From Novosphingobium marinum (GTDB lineage: Bacteria; Pseudomonadota; Alphaproteobacteria; Sphingomonadales; Sphingomonadaceae), in NCBI RefSeq assembly GCF_013408095.1, contig NZ_JACBZF010000008.1:1-64000 (forward strand): a stretch of DNA of 64,000 bases. The letters run 5' to 3'. Shown piece by piece: positions 7,578 through 17,100 of this stretch. Within the stretch, counting starts at the first letter, position 1. Every line of letters begins with the position of its first letter. Made by a program: the position numbers and the translations under genes. The notes below the pieces were generated by a model. The model had not been told where the DNA came from, made no database searches, and saw only the letters and a program-made list of their open reading frames with translations.

Positions 7578-10500
7578 ATGCCGCCGAGTGTAACAGTCAA
7601 CAATGGTCTCACCGTGGCCGCAGGCGGTACCGCGACCATCGGGTCCGGAAACCTTTCCTTTTCGGGCACGCAGTTCGTCACGGTGACCAGCGGGGTGAGC
7701 AGCGGTGTCCTGTTTCTCGATGCCAACACGAACGGCGCTCGCGACGGGGGCGAGTCGCTCATCACGACCAATACTCAATTCGACCAGTTCTTCTGGTCGA
7801 GCGGGATGGTCGCATACGAGCACAACGGCAACTCTGCGACGTCGGACAGCTTCACGTTTTCGCTTCTGAGCAACGTCCCGTCGGAGACCGTCTCGGGACA
7901 GGTGTTCAACATCACCATCGTGCAGTCCAACGCCGCTCCGGTCGTGACCGCGAGCGGCGGAACGACCGCTTTCGTCGAGGGGGCGAACGTCACTTCCACC
8001 CCGGTCGTGGTCGACAGCGGCGTCACGGTGACCGACAGCGACGACGCCTCGCTGGCATCGGCGAGCGTCGCGATCACCGGCGGGTTCGTTTCGGGGCAGG
8101 ATTTCCTTGCCTTTTCGAACACTAGTGCCGCGACATTCGGCAACATCTCGGCGGGCTTCAACATCACCACGGGGGTCCTGACACTCACGTCCGCAGGCGC
8201 GACCGCTACCGTCGCCCAGTTCGAGGCGGCGCTGCGTGCGGTGACCTATACCAACAATTCCGACACGCCGAACGAGACGACGCGCACGATCTCGTTCTCG
8301 GCGAACGACGGCAGCGATGGCAGCAACGTCTCGACCCAGTCGGTTTCGGTGCAGGCGGTGAACGACGCGCCTACGACGGGCGCACAAGGCCCGTACACGA
8401 CAGCGGAAGATACGCCGTTCTCGATCACCCTCGCGCAATTGCACGCCAACGATTTCGATCCGGAGGGAGCCCTTAATGGTTTCTATTACGGTGGTCTTTC
8501 GAATTTTACTTTGACCCAGGTCGGCAATACAATCACTCTCACGCCGGCACCGAATTTCAACGGAACAACCACATTCGACTATTACGCGCGAGACAGCATC
8601 GGAGCGAGCGGCAGCAGAGTTACCGTCCAGATCAACGTCACCCCGGTGCAGGACCCGCCGACCGCGGTCTCTGCGGTCGTGTTCACCACGTCCGAGGATA
8701 CGGGTACCACGATCGGACTCGGCGCGAGCGATCCGGACGGCGACACGCTGACCTTTTCGCTCAAGACCGGCGCGACACCGACCAAGGGTGTGGTCGTGTT
8801 CAACCAGTCTGCCGGAACCTTCGTCTACACCCCGAACCTCAATGCCAACGGAAGCGACAGCTTCACCGTCGAGATCGACGACGGCAACGGCAACGTCATT
8901 GAAGTGCCGGTTTCGGCCACCATCGGCGCGGTCAACGACGCGCCGGTCGTCACCGTTCCCGCGACGGCGAGCACGAACGAGGATACCCCGGTCACGATCA
9001 CCGGTATTTCCTTCTCCGATGTCGACGCGGGCGCCGACACCGTGTTCACGCGGGTCTCCGCCTCGAACGGTGTGCTCTCGCTGGCCCAGACCACGGGGCT
9101 GTCGTTTTCGCTTGGCGACGGCACCGACGACGGCGTCATGTACATTCAGGGGACGATCACCGACATAAACGCGGCATTCAGCGGGCTGACCTTCAAGCCC
9201 GACGCCGATTTCAACGGGACCTCCCAGATCATCGTTTACATGAGCGACTACGGATCGACCGGATCGGGCGGAACTCAGTTCGACGAGGAAACGATCACTG
9301 TCACCGTCAATCCGGTGAACGATCCGCCCATGGCTCTTGCCGCTGCCTACGTGCCACCTGTGAACGAGAACACCGTCTACGGGCCGACCGCGACGTTCAA
9401 CGGCGTGTCCGATGTCGATGGAGACCCGATTACGATCGTCACGGTGATCGACGAGAACAACGTGTCGTACGCGGTAAGTTCGGGATCGACGGTCACCCTG
9501 CCGAGCGGGGCGATCCTGAAGATCATCGATGCGGGCTTTCCCAACAGCTTCACTTACGATGCGTCCGGCCAGCCGGGCGTTGCCGATGCATTCGACGCGC
9601 TGACGGCCGGCCAGACGGACACGGACAACTGGAAGTTCGTCTATTCGGACGGGACCGCGACCGTGACGATCCCGGTCATCGCAACCATCACCGGCCAGAA
9701 CGACGCGCCGATCCTGGGCGACCTCGACGCCGACAGCGTCACCTTCACCGAGGGGGCGTTGCCCGTTTTGCTCGACGCTGGCTCGAACGGCACGGTGGCG
9801 GATTTCGACAGCACGAACTTCGACGGTGGAACGCTCACGGTTTCGGTAACTTCGGGCGGTGTCGCATCGGAGGATGGTCTTTCCCTTGTGAACGGGGGAG
9901 GGGTGGTCGTCCAGTCCGCCGGGAACGTCTCGGTCAATGGCACGCTGATCGCGACCATCACCGGCGGAACGGGCGGAACCGATCTCGTCATTGCATTCAA
10001 CGACCAGGCGACCCCGGCCGGCGTACAGGAAGTCGTGCGGGTTCTGGGCTATGCGAACAGTGCAGGCAACGACCCGACCGGCGGCGACCGCACCATCGGG
10101 ATCGAACTAACCGATGGCGACGGCGGCACGGCAACGGCCTCGACAACGGTTTCCGTCGTCCCTGTGAACGATGCGCCGGAGGTCGATCTCAACGGAGGTG
10201 CTGCCGGGACAGGCACTACCGCTGCCTACATCGAGAACGACGTGCCGACCACGATCGCGCCCGACGTGGAGGTGGGCGACGACGACGATACCGGGCTGGT
10301 ATCGGCGACCGTTTCGATAACCTCGGGCTTCATCGGACAGGATGCGCTGACCATCGGCGGCGCGCAGTCGGGTGCCTCGAACGGCATCGCCTTCAGCTAC
10401 AACAGCGCCACGGGCGTGCTCAGTCTGACGGGGAGCGCGAGCCTGGCGGACTATCAGGCGGTGCTGGCGTCGGTCGAATTCTCGTCCACGTCCGATGCTC

Positions 10501-13500
10501 CGGGGACCAGCCGCACCGTGTCGTTCATCGTGAACGATGGCACGGACGACAGCGCGGTCGCCAATGCGACGGTGGCGATCACCGAAATCAACGATGCGCC
10601 GCAGGGACAGGATGCCCTGGCGGCCTTCTTCGAGGATGCACGGTTTGCATTTACGGAAGCAGCTTTCGGCTTCACCGATGTTCCGGAACTGGACGCTTTC
10701 TCGGGCGTGGTGATCTCGACGCTGCCGACCAGCGGGACGCTGTACATCGATACCGACGGTCTGGGTGGTTCGCCCGGCACGCCGGTAGCCGCGTCGCAGT
10801 TCGTCTCCAAGGCCGACATCGATGCGGGATATCTCGTCTACGTTCCGGTCGAGAACGCCAATGGTTCGCAAGGCAACTTCACCTTCCAGGTCGTCGACGA
10901 CGGCGGTACCCTGAACGGGGGCGTCAACACCGATCCGACGCCGAACACCTTCGACCTGGAAATCGCGGCGCTCAACGATGCTCCCGAAGGCGGCGACAAT
11001 GAAGTATCGCTGGAGGAGGACGGCCGCTATGCCTTCGCGCAGGCCGACTTCAACTTCTCCGACCCGGTCGAGGGCAATGCCTTCAACAGCGTGATCGTCA
11101 CCACGCTGGCGACCGACGGCACGCTCTACATCGATAACGACGGCGCAGGCGGTTCGCTGGGAACCGCGGTCACGGCGGGCCAGGAAGTAACCGCAGCACA
11201 GCTTGCCGCAGGCGAACTGGTCTTCGTACCCGACGCCGACGAAAACGGCGACGACTACGCGACCTTCACCTTCCAGGTCGTCGACGATGGCGGTGATGAC
11301 GGCGGTTTCGGAGAAGATACCGACCAGTCGCCGAACACCATTACCATCGACGTCGACGCGGTGAACGATGCACCGGCAATCGGCATCTCGCCCGGCGTGC
11401 TGATCACGCAACCCTCCAACGATTTGTCGGACGCTCTGAACATCACGTCGGTCGTCATAGCGACGAATTTCACTGTCCCGTTCGGTCAGTCGCTGGAGAG
11501 TTTCACGGTCTACATCGAGGACGCCATACCAAACGATAACGGCGTAATCGATTCGTTCTCGGGCACGCTTTCCTGGGGCATATTCGCCGATGCGGGCGGC
11601 ACGCCGGGAACGCTTCTTTCATTCGGAACCGATGCGACCCCGGATGTGTCGGACACCGGCGTCCAGAGCACCGCAGGCCCGTACGATCAGAACGTGGCGG
11701 TGATCGACCTCGGAAATGTATTCCTGCCGGCCGGGTCCTACTGGATCGCGCTGCACGAAGGTACCTGGGACGACGGTGGCGATGTTTCGGTCGTATTCTG
11801 GTCGCTTTCGACACCGGGATCGGGCGCGCCTGTCTTTGCCGATTTCGGCACCTCGCCATATGACTGGCTGGCGCAGCCGTTTGCAGGCGTCGCCTACGAG
11901 TTGCGCAGCGCGCAACTCGAAGCGACCGAGCAGGTGGCCAAGGATCTCAAGGGCCTGATCGGCGTTGCCGACGTCGACGCGGGCGGCTCCGACCTCACCG
12001 TGACGCTCGAAGTCGACTATGGCATCCTGACCGTCGAGGCGGGCGGCAGCGGCGCGACGGTCGTTTCGGGCTCGGGCACGTCGCAGGTCATCGTGACCGG
12101 CACGCTCGCCGAGCTGGAGGCGTTGTTCGCGTCCGACGGGACCAGCGTTGTCTCCTACACCGCCGATACCGATGCGCCGCCCGCGACGGCGACGCTCTCG
12201 CTGACCGTCGACGACGGCGGGGCGACCGGGTCCGGCGGCGCGCTGCAGGGCACGGCCAGTGCGCAGATCGCGATCACTGCGGTCAACGACGATCCGACCG
12301 CACCGGCGACCAACTCGGTCCTGACCGACGAGGACGCGCCATCCGCCGCGGTGGACATCGGCGCGGACGATCCCGACGGCGACACGCTGACCTATTCGCT
12401 TCTCGGCGGGTCGGAGCCGGCGAACGGTACCGTCACGTTCAACCAGGCCGCGGGCACTTTCGTCTACACGCCCGATGGCGACTACAACGGCGCCGACGCG
12501 TTCACGATCGTCATCGACGACGGCAACGGCGGCGTTATCGAACAGGACGTCACAGTCGCGGTCACGCCGGTCAACGATGCACCGGTCGTGCCACTGCCGC
12601 GCACCTACACGATCGAGGAGGATTCCTCGCTCGGTCCGATCCTTTACAATGCCTACGATCCGGACGGAAACATCCTGGTCTTCAGCATCACGGACGGGCC
12701 GTCGCGCGGCACGGTCACGATGGGCGCGTCCTCTTTCGTCTACACGCCGTTCGCCGACGTGAACGGCATCGATTCCTTCGACATCACCGTTTCGGACGGG
12801 CAGGGCGGCAGCGCGACGATGGAGATCACCGTCCAGATCGTGCCCGACAACGACGGGCCGACGGTGATACCGGGCGTGCAGACGCTTGTGACGCTGCCCG
12901 ACACCGCGATCGCCTTCACCGTGGTGGCCGAGGACGTCGACAGCGAAACGCTGACCATCGATCCGGGCGAACCGGAGAACGGGACGATCACCGGCAGCGC
13001 CGGCTCCTACGTCTACACGCCCGACGACGGCTTCGTGGGTACCGACCAGATCGACGTCGACGTCTACGACGGCGAAGCGGCGGGCGACACGCAGACGGTC
13101 AACTTCATCGTCGTCGATCCGGGCGCTGCCGACCAGTGGCGTCTCTACACGCGCGACGGCTGGCAGGGCGAGGTCGGCGGCAACGGCCGCGTGGTCGGCA
13201 CCAACGGGTTCCAGGATATCGCGGTGTCGGACGATCCGGGCAACGTCATCTTCGGCGTCTCGTTCAACGGCGGCGGCGACATCATCCGGCTGGAAGGTCC
13301 GGCAAGCGACTGGCTGGTCGGGCGATCCGGATCCTCTGCGGTGTTCTTCGACGGCGACACCCGCGTCGAGATACCGGCAGGCCCCACCGGCACGACTATC
13401 ATGTTCGGTGACGGGATGCGCACGCTCACCGCCAATGCGACGCAGGTGAAGCTGGGCGAGCAGGTGCTGCCGGTCGACACGCTCACCGACATAACCGCGC

Positions 13501-13916
13501 CGCCTGTTTTCACCGCGCTTCCCGCGGGCGAGATCGATCCCGACGCGGTCGCCGCACTCTACGTCGCGTCGGGCGGAGCGGCGATCATCTCGGGCGATGT
13601 CGACATCAACGGTACCAACGACGCCGAAATGGTCACGATCGGATACGGCGAGGCGGAGTTCGACGTGTCGTACAACCGGGGCAACGACTTCATCGTCCTC
13701 GACAACCCGGCGCAGCTTCAGGCTTCGCTCAGCGGGTCGCAGGTCGAGATCGAGGGCGGCGGGCTAGACGTGCTGATCCCGTTCGGCCCGGGCGGTACCA
13801 CGATCGTCCTGTCCGATGGCGTCGAACGGACCCTCGAGGTGGTAGACATGCTCGAGGTCCGGCTTGGCGAGCAGCTGATCACCGACATTCCGGCCAACAT
13901 CGTCATGTTCGGCTGA
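7578..13916 (+). CDS. Giant tandem cadherin/VCBS-repeat surface protein
   Basis: A 2,112-aa acidic, cysteine-poor protein. About a dozen tandem Ig-like units carry junctions such as AVNDAP, PVNDPP and EINDAP with Asp/Asn-rich calcium-type loops. The N-terminus resembles a CSPG/cadherin-3 unit (NNGLTVAAGGTATI). Two adjacent repeats (about residues 1010-1265) are close copies sharing GTLYID.DG.GGS and FQVVDDGG. A non-cadherin module follows (about 1280-1450), then more repeats. The last 250 residues hold two copies of a module ending KLGEQVL and RLGEQLI. There is no Sec signal, so type I secretion is likely, although no classical RTX nonapeptides or secretion genes are seen here. The ATG was chosen because GGGGAG lies 9 bases upstream; an in-frame ATG at 7497 has none. 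The likely role is adhesion or matrix; ligand unknown. Confidence 0.85.
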   Translation: MPPSVTVNNGLTVAAGGTATIGSGNLSFSGTQFVTVTSGVSSGVLFLDANTNGARDGGESLITTNTQFDQFFWSSGMVAYEHNGNSATSDSFTFSLLSNVPSETVSGQVFNITIVQSNAAPVVTASGGTTAFVEGANVTSTPVVVDSGVTVTDSDDASLASASVAITGGFVSGQDFLAFSNTSAATFGNISAGFNITTGVLTLTSAGATATVAQFEAALRAVTYTNNSDTPNETTRTISFSANDGSDGSNVSTQSVSVQAVNDAPTTGAQGPYTTAEDTPFSITLAQLHANDFDPEGALNGFYYGGLSNFTLTQVGNTITLTPAPNFNGTTTFDYYARDSIGASGSRVTVQINVTPVQDPPTAVSAVVFTTSEDTGTTIGLGASDPDGDTLTFSLKTGATPTKGVVVFNQSAGTFVYTPNLNANGSDSFTVEIDDGNGNVIEVPVSATIGAVNDAPVVTVPATASTNEDTPVTITGISFSDVDAGADTVFTRVSASNGVLSLAQTTGLSFSLGDGTDDGVMYIQGTITDINAAFSGLTFKPDADFNGTSQIIVYMSDYGSTGSGGTQFDEETITVTVNPVNDPPMALAAAYVPPVNENTVYGPTATFNGVSDVDGDPITIVTVIDENNVSYAVSSGSTVTLPSGAILKIIDAGFPNSFTYDASGQPGVADAFDALTAGQTDTDNWKFVYSDGTATVTIPVIATITGQNDAPILGDLDADSVTFTEGALPVLLDAGSNGTVADFDSTNFDGGTLTVSVTSGGVASEDGLSLVNGGGVVVQSAGNVSVNGTLIATITGGTGGTDLVIAFNDQATPAGVQEVVRVLGYANSAGNDPTGGDRTIGIELTDGDGGTATASTTVSVVPVNDAPEVDLNGGAAGTGTTAAYIENDVPTTIAPDVEVGDDDDTGLVSATVSITSGFIGQDALTIGGAQSGASNGIAFSYNSATGVLSLTGSASLADYQAVLASVEFSSTSDAPGTSRTVSFIVNDGTDDSAVANATVAITEINDAPQGQDALAAFFEDARFAFTEAAFGFTDVPELDAFSGVVISTLPTSGTLYIDTDGLGGSPGTPVAASQFVSKADIDAGYLVYVPVENANGSQGNFTFQVVDDGGTLNGGVNTDPTPNTFDLEIAALNDAPEGGDNEVSLEEDGRYAFAQADFNFSDPVEGNAFNSVIVTTLATDGTLYIDNDGAGGSLGTAVTAGQEVTAAQLAAGELVFVPDADENGDDYATFTFQVVDDGGDDGGFGEDTDQSPNTITIDVDAVNDAPAIGISPGVLITQPSNDLSDALNITSVVIATNFTVPFGQSLESFTVYIEDAIPNDNGVIDSFSGTLSWGIFADAGGTPGTLLSFGTDATPDVSDTGVQSTAGPYDQNVAVIDLGNVFLPAGSYWIALHEGTWDDGGDVSVVFWSLSTPGSGAPVFADFGTSPYDWLAQPFAGVAYELRSAQLEATEQVAKDLKGLIGVADVDAGGSDLTVTLEVDYGILTVEAGGSGATVVSGSGTSQVIVTGTLAELEALFASDGTSVVSYTADTDAPPATATLSLTVDDGGATGSGGALQGTASAQIAITAVNDDPTAPATNSVLTDEDAPSAAVDIGADDPDGDTLTYSLLGGSEPANGTVTFNQAAGTFVYTPDGDYNGADAFTIVIDDGNGGVIEQDVTVAVTPVNDAPVVPLPRTYTIEEDSSLGPILYNAYDPDGNILVFSITDGPSRGTVTMGASSFVYTPFADVNGIDSFDITVSDGQGGSATMEITVQIVPDNDGPTVIPGVQTLVTLPDTAIAFTVVAEDVDSETLTIDPGEPENGTITGSAGSYVYTPDDGFVGTDQIDVDVYDGEAAGDTQTVNFIVVDPGAADQWRLYTRDGWQGEVGGNGRVVGTNGFQDIAVSDDPGNVIFGVSFNGGGDIIRLEGPASDWLVGRSGSSAVFFDGDTRVEIPAGPTGTTIMFGDGMRTLTANATQVKLGEQVLPVDTLTDITAPPVFTALPAGEIDPDAVAALYVASGGAAIISGDVDINGTNDAEMVTIGYGEAEFDVSYNRGNDFIVLDNPAQLQASLSGSQVEIEGGGLDVLIPFGPGGTTIVLSDGVERTLEVVDMLEVRLGEQLITDIPANIVMFG

Positions 13917-13944
13917 CGAACGGGCCCGAGCATCGAGCGACGAA

Positions 13945-13972
13945 GGGGTGACGGCCGGGATGCCGTCGCCCC
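13945..13972 (+). terminator. Rho-independent terminator-like hairpin
   Basis: GGGGTGACGG (13945-13954) pairs with CCGTCGCCCC (13963-13972), with one G-T wobble, and is followed by TTTC. It lies 28 bases after the stop of the 2,112-aa gene and probably separates it from the next giant gene. Confidence 0.7.
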
Positions 13973-14128
13973 TTTCTCGTTTCAACGCAACGACGTTTTC
14001 GAATCCGGTTCGGGCCGAATTGCAACAGAACTGTCGTCGAAGTGTAAATTCCCTGCAAGAATCTGTCGCCAGCGTGCGGGCTTCCTTGGACCGGATTCTC
14101 GGCCGGTCTTCCTGTGCAAAAGAGGGGA

Positions 14129-17100
14129 ATGCTCGTGGCTATCCTGATTCGCATCGTGTCCGCCGACGGCAAGCATCAGATTTCGAAGGTGGTGAAGTCC
14201 CTGCCGGCCCGCCTCGCGGTTCCCGAAGGAGCGAAGGTCGAGGCGATCGACCAGGAAACCGGTCGAGAGATCGAGATCGCCAGGGAGCAGGTGCTCGAAC
14301 TGGCCGGCGAGGGCCGCGACAGCGAAGCGGCGCGCGACGCGCGCGGCGAAGCCGGACTGATCGTCGAGGAGGGCGCAGACTGGGCCCAGACCGAAGCGAA
14401 CCTTTCCGACCTGGCGGGCGAGGGCGAAAGCCTCGAAGGCGGTCTCGCCACCGCCGCGTTTGCCGAGGCGGGCGCAGAAGCGGCGACCTATTCCTACGGC
14501 TTGCAGTCTGGCGACGACTACGGTGACGACGGCGGTCTTTTCGGCGGCTCCAACGCGCTTCTCTTCGGCCTGCTCGGCGCTGCCGCCATCGCGGTCGCAG
14601 TCGTCCTCATCACCGATGACGATGACGATGAAGACGACATCGATGGCGGCGACGGCGGCGGTGACGGCGGCGGCGATACCGATGCGCCCGACGCCCCGGC
14701 GGGCCTCGACCTTGCCGCCGGCGACGACACCGGCGCATCGGACAGCGACAACGTCACCTCGATCACCAACGGCCTGACCTTCACCGGCACCGCCGAAGCC
14801 GGATCGACTGTCGAACTGTTCGACGGCGGCGCCAGCCTCGGCACGACCACGGCGGGCGATGACGGCTCATTCACCATCGACGTCGACCTTGCCGAGGGCG
14901 ACCACTCGCTCACCGCGACCGCCACCGATGCTGCCGGCAACACCAGCGCCGCCTCGGCTGCGCTCGACGTGACGGTCGACGCAACGGCGGGCGACGCGCC
15001 GGCCGGCCTCGATCTCGACACGGCGAGCGACGACGGCGAATTCGACGACGACGACCTCGTCACCGATGGCCAGGGCCTCGTCATCGGCGGCACCGCCGAG
15101 CCGGGAACCACGGTCGAACTGTTCAACGGCTCGAACAGCCTGGGAACGACGACTGCCGGCGACGACGGCGTGTTCTCCTTCACCGTAAATCTGCCAGATG
15201 GCGCGAACGACCTTACCGCCGTCGCGACCGACACCGCCGGCAACGTTACCGCCGCATCGGCTCCGCTGACGGTTACCGTCGACTCCAGCGCTCCTGCGGC
15301 GCCGGTCTCGCTCACGCTCGATCCCGCCGATGACGACGGCGCGAACGACGGCGTCACCGACCAGACCGATGGCCTGACAATCACCGGCACCGCAGAGGCT
15401 GGAAGCACGGTCGAACTGTTCGACGGTTCGACCAGCCTGGGCACCACGACCGCCGGCAGCGACGGTTCGTTCAGCTTCGATGTCGATCTCGATCCCGGCA
15501 CCCGCACGATCACCGCGATCGCGACCGACGCCAACGGCAACGTCGGCGCCGCGTCCGCGCCGCTGACGCTCGACATCGGAAGCGCGCCGCGCCTCGTGAA
15601 CACGACCGTCGACGGCGACGGCACCGTCGTCACGCTCTACTTCGACGAGCAGCTCGACATGGACAGTGTGCCCGACGCATCCGATTTCAGCGTCGACATG
15701 GACGGCGACATCGCAGTCGAGAGCGTGCAGGTGCTTGGCAACCGCGTCGTGCTCAACCTCGAGAGCCCGGTCGATGGCGATGCGACCGTCTCCTACGATG
15801 GCGACGCGATCACCGATGCGGCGGGCAACGCGACCGCTGCCTTCGCCGACCTCGCGCTGCAGCAGGGCGTCTCGGTGATGGCCTCGAACGCGGTCGGCCT
15901 CGGCCGGACCGAGACGATCGAACTGAACGGGGCGGAAATCAGCGCCTTCGATCCCGAGACCAATCGCATCTTCGTGACCGGTTCGGACGGCGTGCAGGTC
16001 ATCCAGCTCGATGACAACCTCGGCATGACCCTGCTCGGCGAGATCTCGGTCGGCACGAACAACATCACCAGCGTCGCGGTGTCGAACGGCATCCTCGCTG
16101 TCGCGGTCGTCGCCGACGACAAGACGCAGCCGGGTGACGTCTACTTCATCTCGACCAGCGCCGACGTCGGCGAGGCCGCTGTGCTCGGCAGCATCGAGGT
16201 CGGCTCGCTGCCCGACATGGTGACTTTCACGCCCGACGGCAGCAAGGTCCTGGTCGCCAACGAGGCCGAACTCGACGAGGACGGCAACGACCCGGTCGGG
16301 TCGATCAGCATCATCGACATCTCGAACGGCATCGGCGCAGCCACGGTCGAGACCGCCGGCTTCGAGGCGTTCAACGACCAGATCGATGCGCTCAAGGCCG
16401 CCGGTGTCCGCCTCTTCGCCGGCGAGGAGGGCTTCGAGGACACTACTGTCGCGCAGGACCTCGAGCCCGAGTACATCGCGGTCTCGCCCGACGGCACCAC
16501 CGCGATGGTGACGCTGCAGGAAAACAACGCCGTCGCCATCGTCGACATTGCGACCGCCACGGTCGTCTCGGTCCAGCCGCTCGGCCTCAAGAGCTTCGAC
16601 GGCCTGCTTGCCGACTTCTCCGACCGCGACGGCGGCATCGACATCGATGCCGGCGCGCTGCAGGACGACATGGCGATGCTCGATGGCCAGAACGGCTACT
16701 TCGCCAAGGCCCTCTTCACCGTCGGAGAGACGCTCGACAGTGGCTACACCCCGCCGGGCGTGATGGACGGCATCGGCGCGACGCTGATCGACGAGAACAC
16801 CGTGCGCGTCTTCGTCAACCACGAACTGGCGGCGGGCGACGGTTATGCCTTCGAACTGGCGAACGGCACCGAACTGACAGGATCGCGCGTCAGCTATTTC
16901 GACATCGATAAGACCACGATGGAGATCGTCGACGGCGGCCTTGCCTTCGACACCGTCTACGACTCGGCAGGCAATGTCGTCACCGACAACTCGTTCTCGA
17001 TCAATCCGGGCGATGCGGGCACCAACGGCTTCGACCGCTTCTGCTCGGCGAGCCTGTTCGAGGCCGACACTTTCGGCGATGGTCGCGGCCTTGCCGACAC

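Noticed and set aside
10107..11411. 434-codon open frame on the minus strand
   Set aside because: Antisense to the cadherin-like gene and without any family pattern.
8000..13000. Repeated DNA resembling an array
   Set aside because: Repeats are protein-coding cadherin-like units of about 300 bases with divergent sequence, not short identical repeats with spacers. No CRISPR array or cas gene is present in the window.
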